Source: Bacteroidales bacterium UBA5197
GTDB lineage: Bacteria > Bacteroidota > Bacteroidia > Bacteroidales > Lentimicrobiaceae
Length of the DNA: 64,000 nucleotides
Direction of reading: 5' to 3'
Assembly: GCA_002412885.1 (NCBI GenBank)
Contig: DHVX01000090.1
Coordinates: forward strand, 62,255 to 126,254
Below the pieces are notes generated by a model. That model ran no database searches. It saw only the letters and a list, made by a program, of their open reading frames with translations, and was not told where the DNA came from. Of the stretch, positions 28,414 to 36,026 are shown in pieces. Every line of letters starts with the position of its first letter. The stretch's first letter is position 1. A program made the position numbers and the translations under genes.

Positions 28414-29640
28414 ATGGATATTCAAGCAATAAAACAACGTTTTGGAATCATCGGACATTCAAATCTGCTCGACAGAGCAATTGACATAGCCCGACAGGTT
28501 GCGCCCACTGATATTACGGTTTTGATAACCGGCGAAAGTGGTGTTGGTAAAGAAGTATTTCCTCAGATTATTCACAACCTGAGCGCCCGCAAACATGGGC
28601 CCTACATAGCTGTTAATTGCGGTGCAATCCCCGAAGGAACTATTGATTCTGAGTTGTTTGGTCACGAAAAGGGTTCATTTACTGGCGCTCACGAAGCACG
28701 TAAAGGATATTTTGAAGTGGTTAACGGAGGAACAATTTTTCTGGATGAAGTAGCTGAACTTCCATTGTCCACTCAGGTGCGGCTGTTGCGTGTACTTGAA
28801 ACCGGCGAATTCTTTAAGGTTGGATCATCCAAAGTAATTAAAACTGATGCCCGCGTTGTTGCTGCAACCAATGTGGATATTCCCGATGCCATCCAGAAAG
28901 GAAAATTCAGGCAGGACCTGTTTTATCGGTTAAATACTGTCCCCATTTACATGCCTCCTTTGCGTGAAAGAAAGGACGATATTGTGCTGCTTTTCAGGAA
29001 ATTTGCCATCGATTTTGCAGAAAAATACCGTATGCCGGCACTCGAACTTGATGAATCAGGAAAGCAGATGCTGATGAATTATCGCTGGCAGGGAAATATC
29101 AGGCAGTTGAAAAATATTACTGAGCAGATTTCAATTATTGAGCAGAGCAGAATGATAACAGCAACTATTCTGCAACGATACCTGCCAAATGAAAACCGTG
29201 ATCTGCCCGTTTTGTATAACAAAGAACATGTGACCAGCGATTTTTCGGAAAGAGAACTGCTCTACAAAGTCCTTTTTGACATGAAACGCGACATCAACGA
29301 AATGAAAAAGCTGGTGGTTGATATTCTTGAACAGGGTGGTATAAGCCACGATCTCAACCGAGAACACCATCCCATTATTTCTCAACTTTTTAATGATGTT
29401 GAAAACCCTGATCCTGAAGAGCAGACAGGTTATCATGGCACTCCTTCCGAGCACATTGTGCTGGATTCATTTTACACTCATGAGGTGTTGGATGAGTCTC
29501 TTTCATTGGAAAAACGAGAAATTGAACTGATAAAACGAGCCATTGAAAAGCATGGAGGTAAACGAAAAAATGCAGCGAATGAACTGGGCATATCTGAGCG
29601 AACTCTTTACCGTAAAATCAAGGAGTATGACATCCACTAA
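28414..29640 (+). CDS. Sigma-54-dependent Fis-type transcriptional activator
   Basis: A 408-aa enhancer-binding-protein type regulator without a receiver or other sensory domain. The AAA+ domain fills residues ~10-245, with Walker A GESGVGKE (40-47), the sigma-54 contact loop GSFTGA (87-92; GAFTGA in most relatives), NGGTIFLDEVAELP (Walker B) and the arginine-finger region FRQDLFYRLNTVPI. A linker of ~110 residues leads to a C-terminal Fis helix-turn-helix (RKNAANELGISERTLYRKIK). It should remodel RpoN-polymerase at its targets, which are unknown. It heads an operon with lptE, a TPR protein and secG. Confidence 0.92.
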   Translation: MDIQAIKQRFGIIGHSNLLDRAIDIARQVAPTDITVLITGESGVGKEVFPQIIHNLSARKHGPYIAVNCGAIPEGTIDSELFGHEKGSFTGAHEARKGYFEVVNGGTIFLDEVAELPLSTQVRLLRVLETGEFFKVGSSKVIKTDARVVAATNVDIPDAIQKGKFRQDLFYRLNTVPIYMPPLRERKDDIVLLFRKFAIDFAEKYRMPALELDESGKQMLMNYRWQGNIRQLKNITEQISIIEQSRMITATILQRYLPNENRDLPVLYNKEHVTSDFSERELLYKVLFDMKRDINEMKKLVVDILEQGGISHDLNREHHPIISQLFNDVENPDPEEQTGYHGTPSEHIVLDSFYTHEVLDESLSLEKREIELIKRAIEKHGGKRKNAANELGISERTLYRKIKEYDIH

Positions 29641-29659
29641 AAATATCGGCGTTTTCACA

Positions 29660-30172
29660 ATGACAAAGAACTATTTGTCAATGATCCTGCTTTTTTCAGG
29701 ATTTTCTGTTTTTTTGAGTAGCTGTGGTGTGTATTCCTTCACCGGTGCCTCTGTGCCACCCGAAGCCAAAACTGTTTCGGTTATCACGTTCCCTAACAAA
29801 GCCGAACTTGTTCAGCCGTCATTAAGCCAGACATTTTCAGATGCGCTTCGCGATAAGTTTTCATCCCAAACAAGTCTTGCCAACATTCCCCGCAATGGAG
29901 ATCTGCATTTTGAAGGTGAAATCACGGGCTACTCCACTGAGCCAGTGGCTATTACCGGTCAGCAAACAGCCGCTCTCATCCGTTTAAAGATTACGGTCAA
30001 TGTCAGATATACAAATAAATTCAACCCGAAAGACAATTTTGAGACGTCATTCAGCCGCTTTCAGGACTATAGCAGCAGTCTGAACCTGAGTGCCGTAGAA
30101 GCCGATCTTATTTCCAAAATAACCGTAGAGCTGGTTGAAGATATTTTCAATAAAGCAGTAGTTAACTGGTAG
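29660..30172 (+). CDS. lptE: LPS-assembly lipoprotein LptE-like
   Basis: A 170-aa lipoprotein: signal peptide MTKNYLSMILLFSGFSVFLSSC with the lipobox Cys at residue 22, then the LptE-like opening CGVYSFTGASVPPEAKTVSV. LptE plugs the LptD barrel that delivers lipopolysaccharide to the outer leaflet. The start at ATG 29660 gives a standard signal peptide. ATG 29627, overlapping the regulator stop, is the alternative and would add 11 residues. It lies 19 bases after the regulator gene and four before the TPR gene. Confidence 0.82.
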   Translation: MTKNYLSMILLFSGFSVFLSSCGVYSFTGASVPPEAKTVSVITFPNKAELVQPSLSQTFSDALRDKFSSQTSLANIPRNGDLHFEGEITGYSTEPVAITGQQTAALIRLKITVNVRYTNKFNPKDNFETSFSRFQDYSSSLNLSAVEADLISKITVELVEDIFNKAVVNW

Positions 30173-30176
30173 CCAG

Positions 30177-31283
30177 ATGAATACAACACGGCTTGAAAAA
30201 TATATGTCAAATCCTGCATTGCTGGATAATGCTACCTTGCCTGAAATCGAACATCTGGCGCATGAATTTCCATATTGTCAGATTGCTCATATTTTGCTTG
30301 CCCTTAACTCGCGGAATGTAAATCATATACGTTACAGCAGCCGACTGAAAATTGCCGCAGCATATGCTGGTGACAGAGGCTTACTCAGGCGACATATTGA
30401 GCGGCTTAGTGAAACTTCCGGAGTATTTCCTGCAGAAAAGCTTGCACCTGAAGTTACTTTTACTGCTGAGGTAGCAGAAGCTGAAGAGGAAATCATTGCC
30501 GAAATACCCGAAACTGAGCCACATGCTCCGGAAATTGAGGAAATTGAACAAAATGTTGAGCCCATTGAGGTGATCACTTCTGAGATTCCTGAGGTTCACC
30601 CGGAAAAGTTTTCGGGTGAAATTTCGGCAGCCGATGACCGTTTGCCGGATTCCCGTGATGAAGAAGCACACTTGCTTCACTTACGTGATATTGTAAACCG
30701 AAGGTTGGCAGAGATCGCAAGTGAATCGGTCGAAAAGCTGCAACACGATTCCCACGAAGATCATTCTGAAATTGTTGCCGGAGAGAAAAACTCAACTGAA
30801 AACGAGTTGCAGATTCAAATTGAAAAACACCCCGGGCCTGTTGTTTCTCATTTTGAAGAAGATACATCATTCTCTGATGATTTATTACTTGAAGGTTTGC
30901 AACTCAGTATTTACAGCCTTGAGAAATCACTTGAGAACGATGATGCTGAACTTCATCCGGATTCGGATGAAAAGGATACTGATAATAGAAAAACATCGGG
31001 AATTGAAGTTTCAAATAAAGCAATAATCGATCGGTTTATTGAAACAGAACCTCGCATCAGCAAGCCAAAAAAGGAATTTTTCAATCCGGTTGACAAAGCA
31101 CATAAGAGTGCGGTTGATCTGGAGGATATTGTAACTGAAACACTTGCAAAGATTTATCTGTCGCAGGGCAATCATGAAAAGGCAATAAAAATTTATCAGC
31201 GATTAAGTTTGAATAATCCGGAAAAAAGTACTTACTTTGCAGCCCAAATTGCAAAAATACAGGACGATCTGTTAAACGCGTGA
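30177..31283 (+). CDS. Acidic TPR-containing protein of the lptE-secG cluster
   Basis: A 368-aa soluble protein with no signal peptide. The N-terminal ~85 residues are helical (MNTTRLEKYMSNPALLDNAT, ..HEFPYCQIAHILLALN). The centre (~95-290) is strongly Glu-rich and of low complexity, probably disordered. The C-terminus (~315-365) is one to two TPR units (ETLAKIYLSQGNHEKAIKIY). Its function is unknown; the context suggests a link to envelope assembly or secretion. Spacing of 4 and 26 bases to its neighbours indicates a single transcript. Confidence 0.75.
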   Translation: MNTTRLEKYMSNPALLDNATLPEIEHLAHEFPYCQIAHILLALNSRNVNHIRYSSRLKIAAAYAGDRGLLRRHIERLSETSGVFPAEKLAPEVTFTAEVAEAEEEIIAEIPETEPHAPEIEEIEQNVEPIEVITSEIPEVHPEKFSGEISAADDRLPDSRDEEAHLLHLRDIVNRRLAEIASESVEKLQHDSHEDHSEIVAGEKNSTENELQIQIEKHPGPVVSHFEEDTSFSDDLLLEGLQLSIYSLEKSLENDDAELHPDSDEKDTDNRKTSGIEVSNKAIIDRFIETEPRISKPKKEFFNPVDKAHKSAVDLEDIVTETLAKIYLSQGNHEKAIKIYQRLSLNNPEKSTYFAAQIAKIQDDLLNA

Positions 31284-31309
31284 ATTAACCTCAATAACAA
31301 AACATTACA

Positions 31310-31633
31310 ATGGGAGCTTATATCTTAGTTTCAGTACTTATACTGATCGCATGTGTCTTACTAAGTCTGGTCGTTTTAGTCCAGAATTCAAAAGGTGGTG
31401 GCCTGGCCTCTAACTTTGCCTCCTCAAACCAGTTTATGGGTGTGAGGAAAACTGCGGATTTCCTGGAGAAAACCACATGGACGCTGGCTATTATCCTTTT
31501 GGCCCTCAGTTTATTCTCAATTTTTGTGATTCCCCGCAACGTAACCAGAGTTTCTACTGATACTGAACTCCGTGAACTTATCAACGAGCAGGCTGCTCCT
31601 GTTCAGGATTTTCAGGCTCCTCCTGCCGAATAG
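31310..31633 (+). CDS. secG: Protein-export membrane protein SecG
   Basis: A 107-aa inner-membrane subunit of the SecYEG translocon. Two membrane helices (residues ~3-25, and ~53-72 ending in IFVIP) flank the conserved cytoplasmic loop VVLVQNSKGGGLAS, followed by the Phe/Thr-rich segment GVRKTADFLEKTTW. The length is typical for Bacteroidota, with a short acidic tail. It is the last gene of the operon, and a strong terminator follows after 20 bases. Confidence 0.93.
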   Translation: MGAYILVSVLILIACVLLSLVVLVQNSKGGGLASNFASSNQFMGVRKTADFLEKTTWTLAIILLALSLFSIFVIPRNVTRVSTDTELRELINEQAAPVQDFQAPPAE

Positions 31634-31653
31634 TCTTTTCCTGTTATAACCTC

Positions 31654-31690
31654 AAATGTCAGATTGTCACAACAGTCTGACATTTTTTTT
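31654..31690 (+). terminator. Rho-independent terminator after secG
   Basis: Ten-base arms AAATGTCAGA (31654-31663) and TCTGACATTT (31676-31685), a 12-base loop, then eight T. Confidence 0.88.
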
Positions 31691-31796
31691 GTTTTAATTC
31701 TACCTGTAAAGTTGATTTATGGACTTTTAACTTTTGTTAAAGAGTTTATAATCAGTATTTAAAGCCATCGAGCCGGCAAATCATACTTTATTTCAA

Positions 31797-31819
31797 ATGC
31801 CAAAAAATTACTTTGGCAT
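31797..31819 (+). promoter_or_regulatory. Inverted repeat over the groESL promoter
   Basis: ATGCCAAA (31797-31804), seven bases, TTTGGCAT (31812-31819). The sequence TTACTTTG (31808-31815), one base off the -7 consensus, lies inside the repeat, so a bound repressor would block the polymerase. It is 60 bases upstream of the groES ATG. This is not the CIRCE element (TTAGCACTC-N9-GAGTGCTAA). The identity of the binding protein is unknown. Confidence 0.5.
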
Positions 31820-31879
31820 AAATTATGACAACTGCCGGAACAAAGACACTATAATTGTAAAACTTAAACTTTAATAGCA

Positions 31880-32158
31880 ATGACCCAAGTGAATGTAAAG
31901 CCATTGGCTGACCGTGTATTGATACAACCTGCCGCAGCAGAACTGAAAACAGCCGGCGGAATTATTATTCCTGACACTGCAAAGGAAAAGCCACAACGCG
32001 GAAATGTTGTTGCCGTTGGACCTGGCAAGAAAGATGAACCCATGACTGTAAAAGTGGGCGATCTTGTGCTTTACGGAAAGTATTCCGGAACAGAAATTAC
32101 CATTGATGGCAATGATTATCTGATCATGCGTGAGTCAGACATTGTTGCCGTGATCTAA
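31880..32158 (+). CDS. groES: Co-chaperonin GroES
   Basis: The 92-aa Hsp10 lid of the GroEL chamber. It shows KPLADRVLIQPA at the N-terminus, the mobile loop ELKTAGGIIIPDTAKEKP, the GNVVAVGPGK strand and the C-terminal YLIMRESDIVAVI. Normal length. It is 41 bases upstream of groEL in one operon. Confidence 0.97.
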   Translation: MTQVNVKPLADRVLIQPAAAELKTAGGIIIPDTAKEKPQRGNVVAVGPGKKDEPMTVKVGDLVLYGKYSGTEITIDGNDYLIMRESDIVAVI

Positions 32159-32199
32159 TTTTGATTAAGAATTGTTGAACAGTAAAAAATTAAAAAAAA

Positions 32200-33834
32200 A
32201 TGGCTAAACAGATTATTTACAATACCGAAGCCCGCGAAGAGCTGAAAAAAGGGGTTGATGCCCTTGCAAATGCAGTTAAAGTTACTTTAGGTCCTAAAGG
32301 ACGTAATGTAATTATCGACAAGGCTTATGGAGCTCCTATAGTTACTAAGGACGGCGTTACCGTTGCCAAAGAAATTGAATTGAAAGATGGCGTGCAGAAT
32401 ATGGGCGCTCAGATGGTTAAAGAAGTAGCTTCAAAAACAGCTGATATTGCTGGTGACGGAACTACAACTGCTACCGTTCTGGCTCAGGCAATTGTTACTA
32501 CCGGTATGAAAAACGTTACAGCAGGTGCAAATCCAATGGACCTGAAACGTGGAATTGAGAAAGCGGTTGCTAAAGTTGTTGAATATCTTCACACCCAATC
32601 TATTAAGATCGAAGAAGGCAGCGAAAAAATTACTCAGGTAGCTACCATCTCTGCAAACAACGACAGCTTCATCGGCGAAAAAATTGCCGAGGCAATGAAT
32701 AAAGTGAAAAAAGAAGGTGTTATCACCATCGAAGAAGCCAAAGGCATTGAAACTACTGTAAAAGTAGTTGAAGGTATGCAGTTTGACAGAGGATATATTT
32801 CACCTTATTTCATCACCGATACCGAGAAAATGGAAGTTGTTTATGAGAATCCTTTTATTCTCATTTATGACAAGAAGATCTCAGTAATGAAAGACTTTTT
32901 ACCGATTCTCGAGAAAACTGTACAAACCGGTCGTCCACTGCTGATTATTGCTGAAGATGTTGATGGCGAAGCCCTTGCAACACTTGTTGTAAATAAAATC
33001 CGTGGTTCGCTCAAGATTGCAGCTGTTAAAGCTCCTGGTTTTGGCGACCGTCGTAAGGAAATGCTCGAAGATATCGCTATACTGACAGGTGGAACTGTAA
33101 TTTCAGAAGAAAAAGGTTACCGCCTTGAAGATGCTGATCTTTCATATCTTGGACAGGCAGAGAAAATTACTGTTGACAAAGAGAACACAACCATCGTAAG
33201 CGGACGTGGAACTTCAGAAGATATTGCAGCCCGCGTTTCTATGATAAAATCACAGATTGAATCCACAACTTCAGATTACGACCGCGAGAAACTTCAGGAA
33301 CGCCTTGCCAAATTAGCCGGTGGTGTTGCTGTAATTTATGTAGGTGCTGCCAGTGAAGTGGAAATGAAGGAAAAGAAAGATCGTTTCGACGATGCACTTC
33401 ATGCAACCCGCGCTGCCATTGAAGAAGGAATTATCCCTGGTGGAGGTGTTGCTTACATCAGAGCAATTTCCGCATTGGATGGTTTAAAGGTTGAAAACGA
33501 AGATGAAGAAACCGGAGTTGCAATTGTTAAACGTGCCCTTGAAGAGCCATTGAGGCAAATTGTTGAGAATGCTGGCCTCGAAGGTTCGGTTATTGTACAG
33601 AAAGTGCGCGAAGGTTCAGGCAATTATGGCTTTAATGCCCGCACTGAGGTTTACGAAGATCTTATGCTTGCAGGTGTAATTGATCCTACCAAGGTTGCAC
33701 GCGTTGCCCTTGAAAACGCTGCTTCAATCGCTGGAATGCTCCTTACTACCGAGTGTGTACTGGTTGATATTAAAGAAGAAAAAGAATCAGCTATGCCTAA
33801 CCCTGGTATGGGTGGCATGGGTGGAATGTACTAA
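32200..33834 (+). CDS. groEL: Chaperonin GroEL
   Basis: The 544-aa Hsp60 subunit of the cytosolic folding chamber. The ATP site is intact (KVTLGPKGRNV; DGVTVAKEIEL; GDGTTTATVLAQ), the apical domain includes the hydrophobic helix region around YISPYFITD, and the C-terminus is the typical flexible tail (PGMGGMGGMY). No insertion or truncation. It is co-transcribed with groES and followed by a strong terminator. Confidence 0.98.
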   Translation: MAKQIIYNTEAREELKKGVDALANAVKVTLGPKGRNVIIDKAYGAPIVTKDGVTVAKEIELKDGVQNMGAQMVKEVASKTADIAGDGTTTATVLAQAIVTTGMKNVTAGANPMDLKRGIEKAVAKVVEYLHTQSIKIEEGSEKITQVATISANNDSFIGEKIAEAMNKVKKEGVITIEEAKGIETTVKVVEGMQFDRGYISPYFITDTEKMEVVYENPFILIYDKKISVMKDFLPILEKTVQTGRPLLIIAEDVDGEALATLVVNKIRGSLKIAAVKAPGFGDRRKEMLEDIAILTGGTVISEEKGYRLEDADLSYLGQAEKITVDKENTTIVSGRGTSEDIAARVSMIKSQIESTTSDYDREKLQERLAKLAGGVAVIYVGAASEVEMKEKKDRFDDALHATRAAIEEGIIPGGGVAYIRAISALDGLKVENEDEETGVAIVKRALEEPLRQIVENAGLEGSVIVQKVREGSGNYGFNARTEVYEDLMLAGVIDPTKVARVALENAASIAGMLLTTECVLVDIKEEKESAMPNPGMGGMGGMY

Positions 33835-33853
33835 GATTCTCGACCAATGAATC

Positions 33854-33884
33854 AAAAAAGCTCTGCCATTGGCAGGGCTTTTTG
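33854..33884 (+). terminator. Rho-independent terminator after groEL
   Basis: CTCTGCC and GGCAGGG arms extended by A/T pairs (33855-33867 with 33871-33883), a three-base loop, then T-rich sequence, 20 bases after the groEL stop. Confidence 0.88.
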
Positions 33885-33940
33885 ATTTTAACAGAAGCAA
33901 CAATCAGTTATATATCGACAGATATTATTGTTGATTTATG

Positions 33941-33997
33941 GCTAAAATTTACGGTTAACCGTAAGAATTCATAGCTAAAATTTACGGTTAACCGTAA
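33941..33997 (+). repeat. Two identical 24-base repeats, each with a palindromic operator
   Basis: The 24-base sequence at 33941-33964 recurs exactly at 33974-33997, 33 bases apart (about three helical turns). Each contains the perfect palindrome TTACGGTTAACCGTAA (33949-33964 and 33982-33997; 18 bases in the second copy). The second copy ends eight bases before the -7 element of the next gene, where a -33 box would be. This is the layout of a cooperative repressor site. Confidence 0.75.
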
Positions 33998-34004
33998 ATA
34001 TTCG

Positions 34005-34012
34005 TATTTTTG
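34005..34012 (+). promoter_or_regulatory. Bacteroidota -7 element TATTTTTG with a very short leader
   Basis: A perfect TAnnTTTG match. The expected start of transcription near 34019 leaves a leader of only ~7 bases before the ATG at 34026. Confidence 0.6.
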
Positions 34013-34025
34013 TATAAAAAAAGGT

Positions 34026-35153
34026 ATGTTACTTCATCGGCAATTATCAGGCAAAATCACTGAAGCTCTGCTGCAATCGGGAAAGATCATTTTGTTGTAT
34101 GGCCCCAGACAAGCAGGAAAGACAACTCTATCGAAAGAAGTGATCATGTCAACCGGCTTAAAAACATTATCAATCAATGCAGATCAGCTAAAATATATAG
34201 ATATTTTGTCCAGCCGCGACCTGAGTAAGCTTCAGTCATTGGTGAGTGGTTACGAATTGTTGTTCATTGATGAAGGGCAGAGGGTTCCGGAAATTGGAAT
34301 CAACCTTAAGATTCTTCATGATGAAATTCCTCATCTTAAAATTCTGGTGACGGGCTCTTCATCTTTTCTTCTTTCTGACCGGGTAACAGAAGCGCTAACC
34401 GGAAGAAAGATGATATTTACACTCCTGCCGGTTTCTGTTGCAGAGTTACGGCAGTCATTCAATCCCTTTGAAATGAATGATCAACTGGATGATAGGCTGA
34501 TCTATGGATGTTACCCTGAAGTGATTACAACAATGAATGCCTCAGCAAGGGAGGAGTTGCTTAACGATATTTCCACATCTTATATTTTTAAAGATATATT
34601 AGAAATGGAAAACATAAGATATCCTCTTAAAATAAGGGAAATATTGAAATTGCTGGCCCATCAGGCTGGATCAGAAGTCAGCATTAATGAACTATGCCGT
34701 ACAACCGGATTAAATCGTGAAACCGTTGAACGCTACCTGCATCTGATGGAGCAATCTTTTATTATTTTCAGATTAGCTGCATATAGCCGAAATCCGCGAA
34801 ATGAAATTAATAAGTCACAGAAATTTTATTTTTATGACAATGGGATCAGAAATTCAATTATTGATAATCTGAAACCTGTCCACAACAGAACTGATACTGG
34901 TGTACTTTGGGAAAATTTTATGATTTCAGAGATGATCAAGAAACAGCATAATACCAGACAATTGGCCAATCATTATTTTTGGAGAACCTACTCAGGTTCC
35001 GAAATTGATCTTGTTCGGGAAGTTCAGGGACAGCCAATACCCTATGAGATAAAGCTGAATAAAGTGAGGAAAACTGCCCCAAAAGCCTGGACTGATAATT
35101 ATGGCAGTGAGTTCTATTGTATCACACGAGATAATTATCTTGATTTTGTATAA
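34026..35153 (+). CDS. AAA ATPase of the AAA_14/DUF4143 family
   Basis: A 375-aa cytoplasmic protein. Residues ~1-150 are the AAA_14 NTPase: Walker A GPRQAGKTT (26-34), Walker B LLFIDEGQ (~80-87) and sensor LVTGSSS. A winged-helix-like segment (~215-255, SINELCRTTGLNRETVERYL) follows. The DUF4143 C-terminus has a PD-(D/E)XK-like arrangement: Glu in LWENFMISEM, Asp in GSEIDLV, and the E-x-K of PYEIKLNK. The function of the family is unknown, and copies are patchily distributed and mobile. The gene is monocistronic, with duplicated palindromic operators over its promoter and a terminator 66 bases downstream. Autoregulation through the winged helix is inference. Confidence 0.85.
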   Translation: MLLHRQLSGKITEALLQSGKIILLYGPRQAGKTTLSKEVIMSTGLKTLSINADQLKYIDILSSRDLSKLQSLVSGYELLFIDEGQRVPEIGINLKILHDEIPHLKILVTGSSSFLLSDRVTEALTGRKMIFTLLPVSVAELRQSFNPFEMNDQLDDRLIYGCYPEVITTMNASAREELLNDISTSYIFKDILEMENIRYPLKIREILKLLAHQAGSEVSINELCRTTGLNRETVERYLHLMEQSFIIFRLAAYSRNPRNEINKSQKFYFYDNGIRNSIIDNLKPVHNRTDTGVLWENFMISEMIKKQHNTRQLANHYFWRTYSGSEIDLVREVQGQPIPYEIKLNKVRKTAPKAWTDNYGSEFYCITRDNYLDFV

Positions 35154-35218
35154 ATGAGTCATTGTATTTGCAGTTAAGGAGCATCAATATAAGGCTCTTT
35201 ATCAGAATATTGTTCTCC

Positions 35219-35246
35219 AACCTGAAATTAGTCAGGTTACTTTTTC
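35219..35246 (+). terminator. Hairpin terminator after the AAA_14 gene
   Basis: AACCTGA (35219-35225), six-base loop, TCAGGTT (35232-35238), followed by ACTTTTTC. Confidence 0.65.
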
Positions 35247-35302
35247 TGATCGTGAATTATCCGTCGGGAATCTCCAATCTGATAATGAATTAAAAAAACA
35301 CT

Positions 35303-35310
35303 TAATTTTG
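35303..35310 (+). promoter_or_regulatory. Bacteroidota -7 element TAATTTTG
   Basis: A perfect match with transcription expected near 35317, a ~40-base leader before the DUF4468 gene. Confidence 0.6.
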
Positions 35311-35356
35311 GCATAGTTTTTTCAAGTGAACAGTGTTTTAAATAAATTCATGAATT

Positions 35357-35908
35357 ATGATCAATAAAATCTCAGCAGTTCTCTCTTTTATTGTTTTGCT
35401 GACTTTTCAGGCCATTGGCCAGGAAAACACCGGACAATATCCTATTGATAAGGATACACAACTGATCACCTATCAGGATGTAATTCAACAGGCAGGTTCT
35501 GCTGATGAATTGTACATAAGATGTATTGAGTGGATCAATGTACAATATAAAAATCCTGCGGATGCCTGCAGGATTCGCAACCGTGAAAGCGGGGTTATTG
35601 AAATCCTTCACCGGTTTGAGCTTTTGAATGAAGAAGAGGGCTCAAAAGGAGTTACTGCCAAAGTCAACTATACACTTAAACTCGAGTTTAAGCCCGGACG
35701 ATACCGCTATACACTCAGCGATCTCAATCTTCTGCGCCAGTCCTCTTCACGCTTTCCTGTTGAGAAATGGCTGGATAAATCCGATAAAGATTATTCAAAT
35801 GTGTATGAGTCCTATCTGAGACAAATTAACACTCACGCCCTCGCTTTAATCAACAGCCTTAAAGCCGGAATGGAGCCTCCTGTTATCAAACAGGAAGAAA
35901 AGTGGTAA
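35357..35908 (+). CDS. Exported DUF4468-like protein
   Basis: A 183-aa protein with a signal peptide (MINKISAVLSFIVLLTFQAIG). The mature part follows the DUF4468 (TBP-like fold) pattern: a strand-helix unit QQAGSADELYIRCIEWINVQ, then RNRESGVIEI, a lipocalin-like paired-strand section (VNYTLKLEFKPGRYRYTLSDL) and a C-terminal helix. No catalytic residues are evident. Function unknown; common in Bacteroidota as single-gene transcripts, as here, with its own promoter and terminator. Confidence 0.7.
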   Translation: MINKISAVLSFIVLLTFQAIGQENTGQYPIDKDTQLITYQDVIQQAGSADELYIRCIEWINVQYKNPADACRIRNRESGVIEILHRFELLNEEEGSKGVTAKVNYTLKLEFKPGRYRYTLSDLNLLRQSSSRFPVEKWLDKSDKDYSNVYESYLRQINTHALALINSLKAGMEPPVIKQEEKW

Positions 35909-35950
35909 GACATTCCTGAAAACACTTTGCTTTTACCTTATACAGTATAA

Positions 35951-35986
35951 AAAAAACTGCCGGTCCATATGGCCGGCAGTTTTTTT
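35951..35986. terminator. Bidirectional terminator between convergent genes
   Basis: CTGCCGG (35957-35963), nine-base loop, CCGGCAG (35973-35979), flanked by A6 on the left and T7 on the right, so it works on both strands for the DUF4468 gene and the 5'-nucleotidase gene. Confidence 0.9.
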
Positions 35987-36026
35987 GTGATTTCAAAACA
36001 TCTGATGCAAAAAGATTTCAGCCGGA

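Noticed and set aside
31634..31879. CIRCE element before groES
   Set aside because: Looked for TTAGCACTC-N9-GAGTGCTAA; only the different ATGCCAAA-N7-TTTGGCAT repeat is present.
33941..33997. CRISPR array or transposon end
   Set aside because: Only two repeats with a nine-base gap, no spacers of normal length and no cas or transposase gene; an operator pair fits better.
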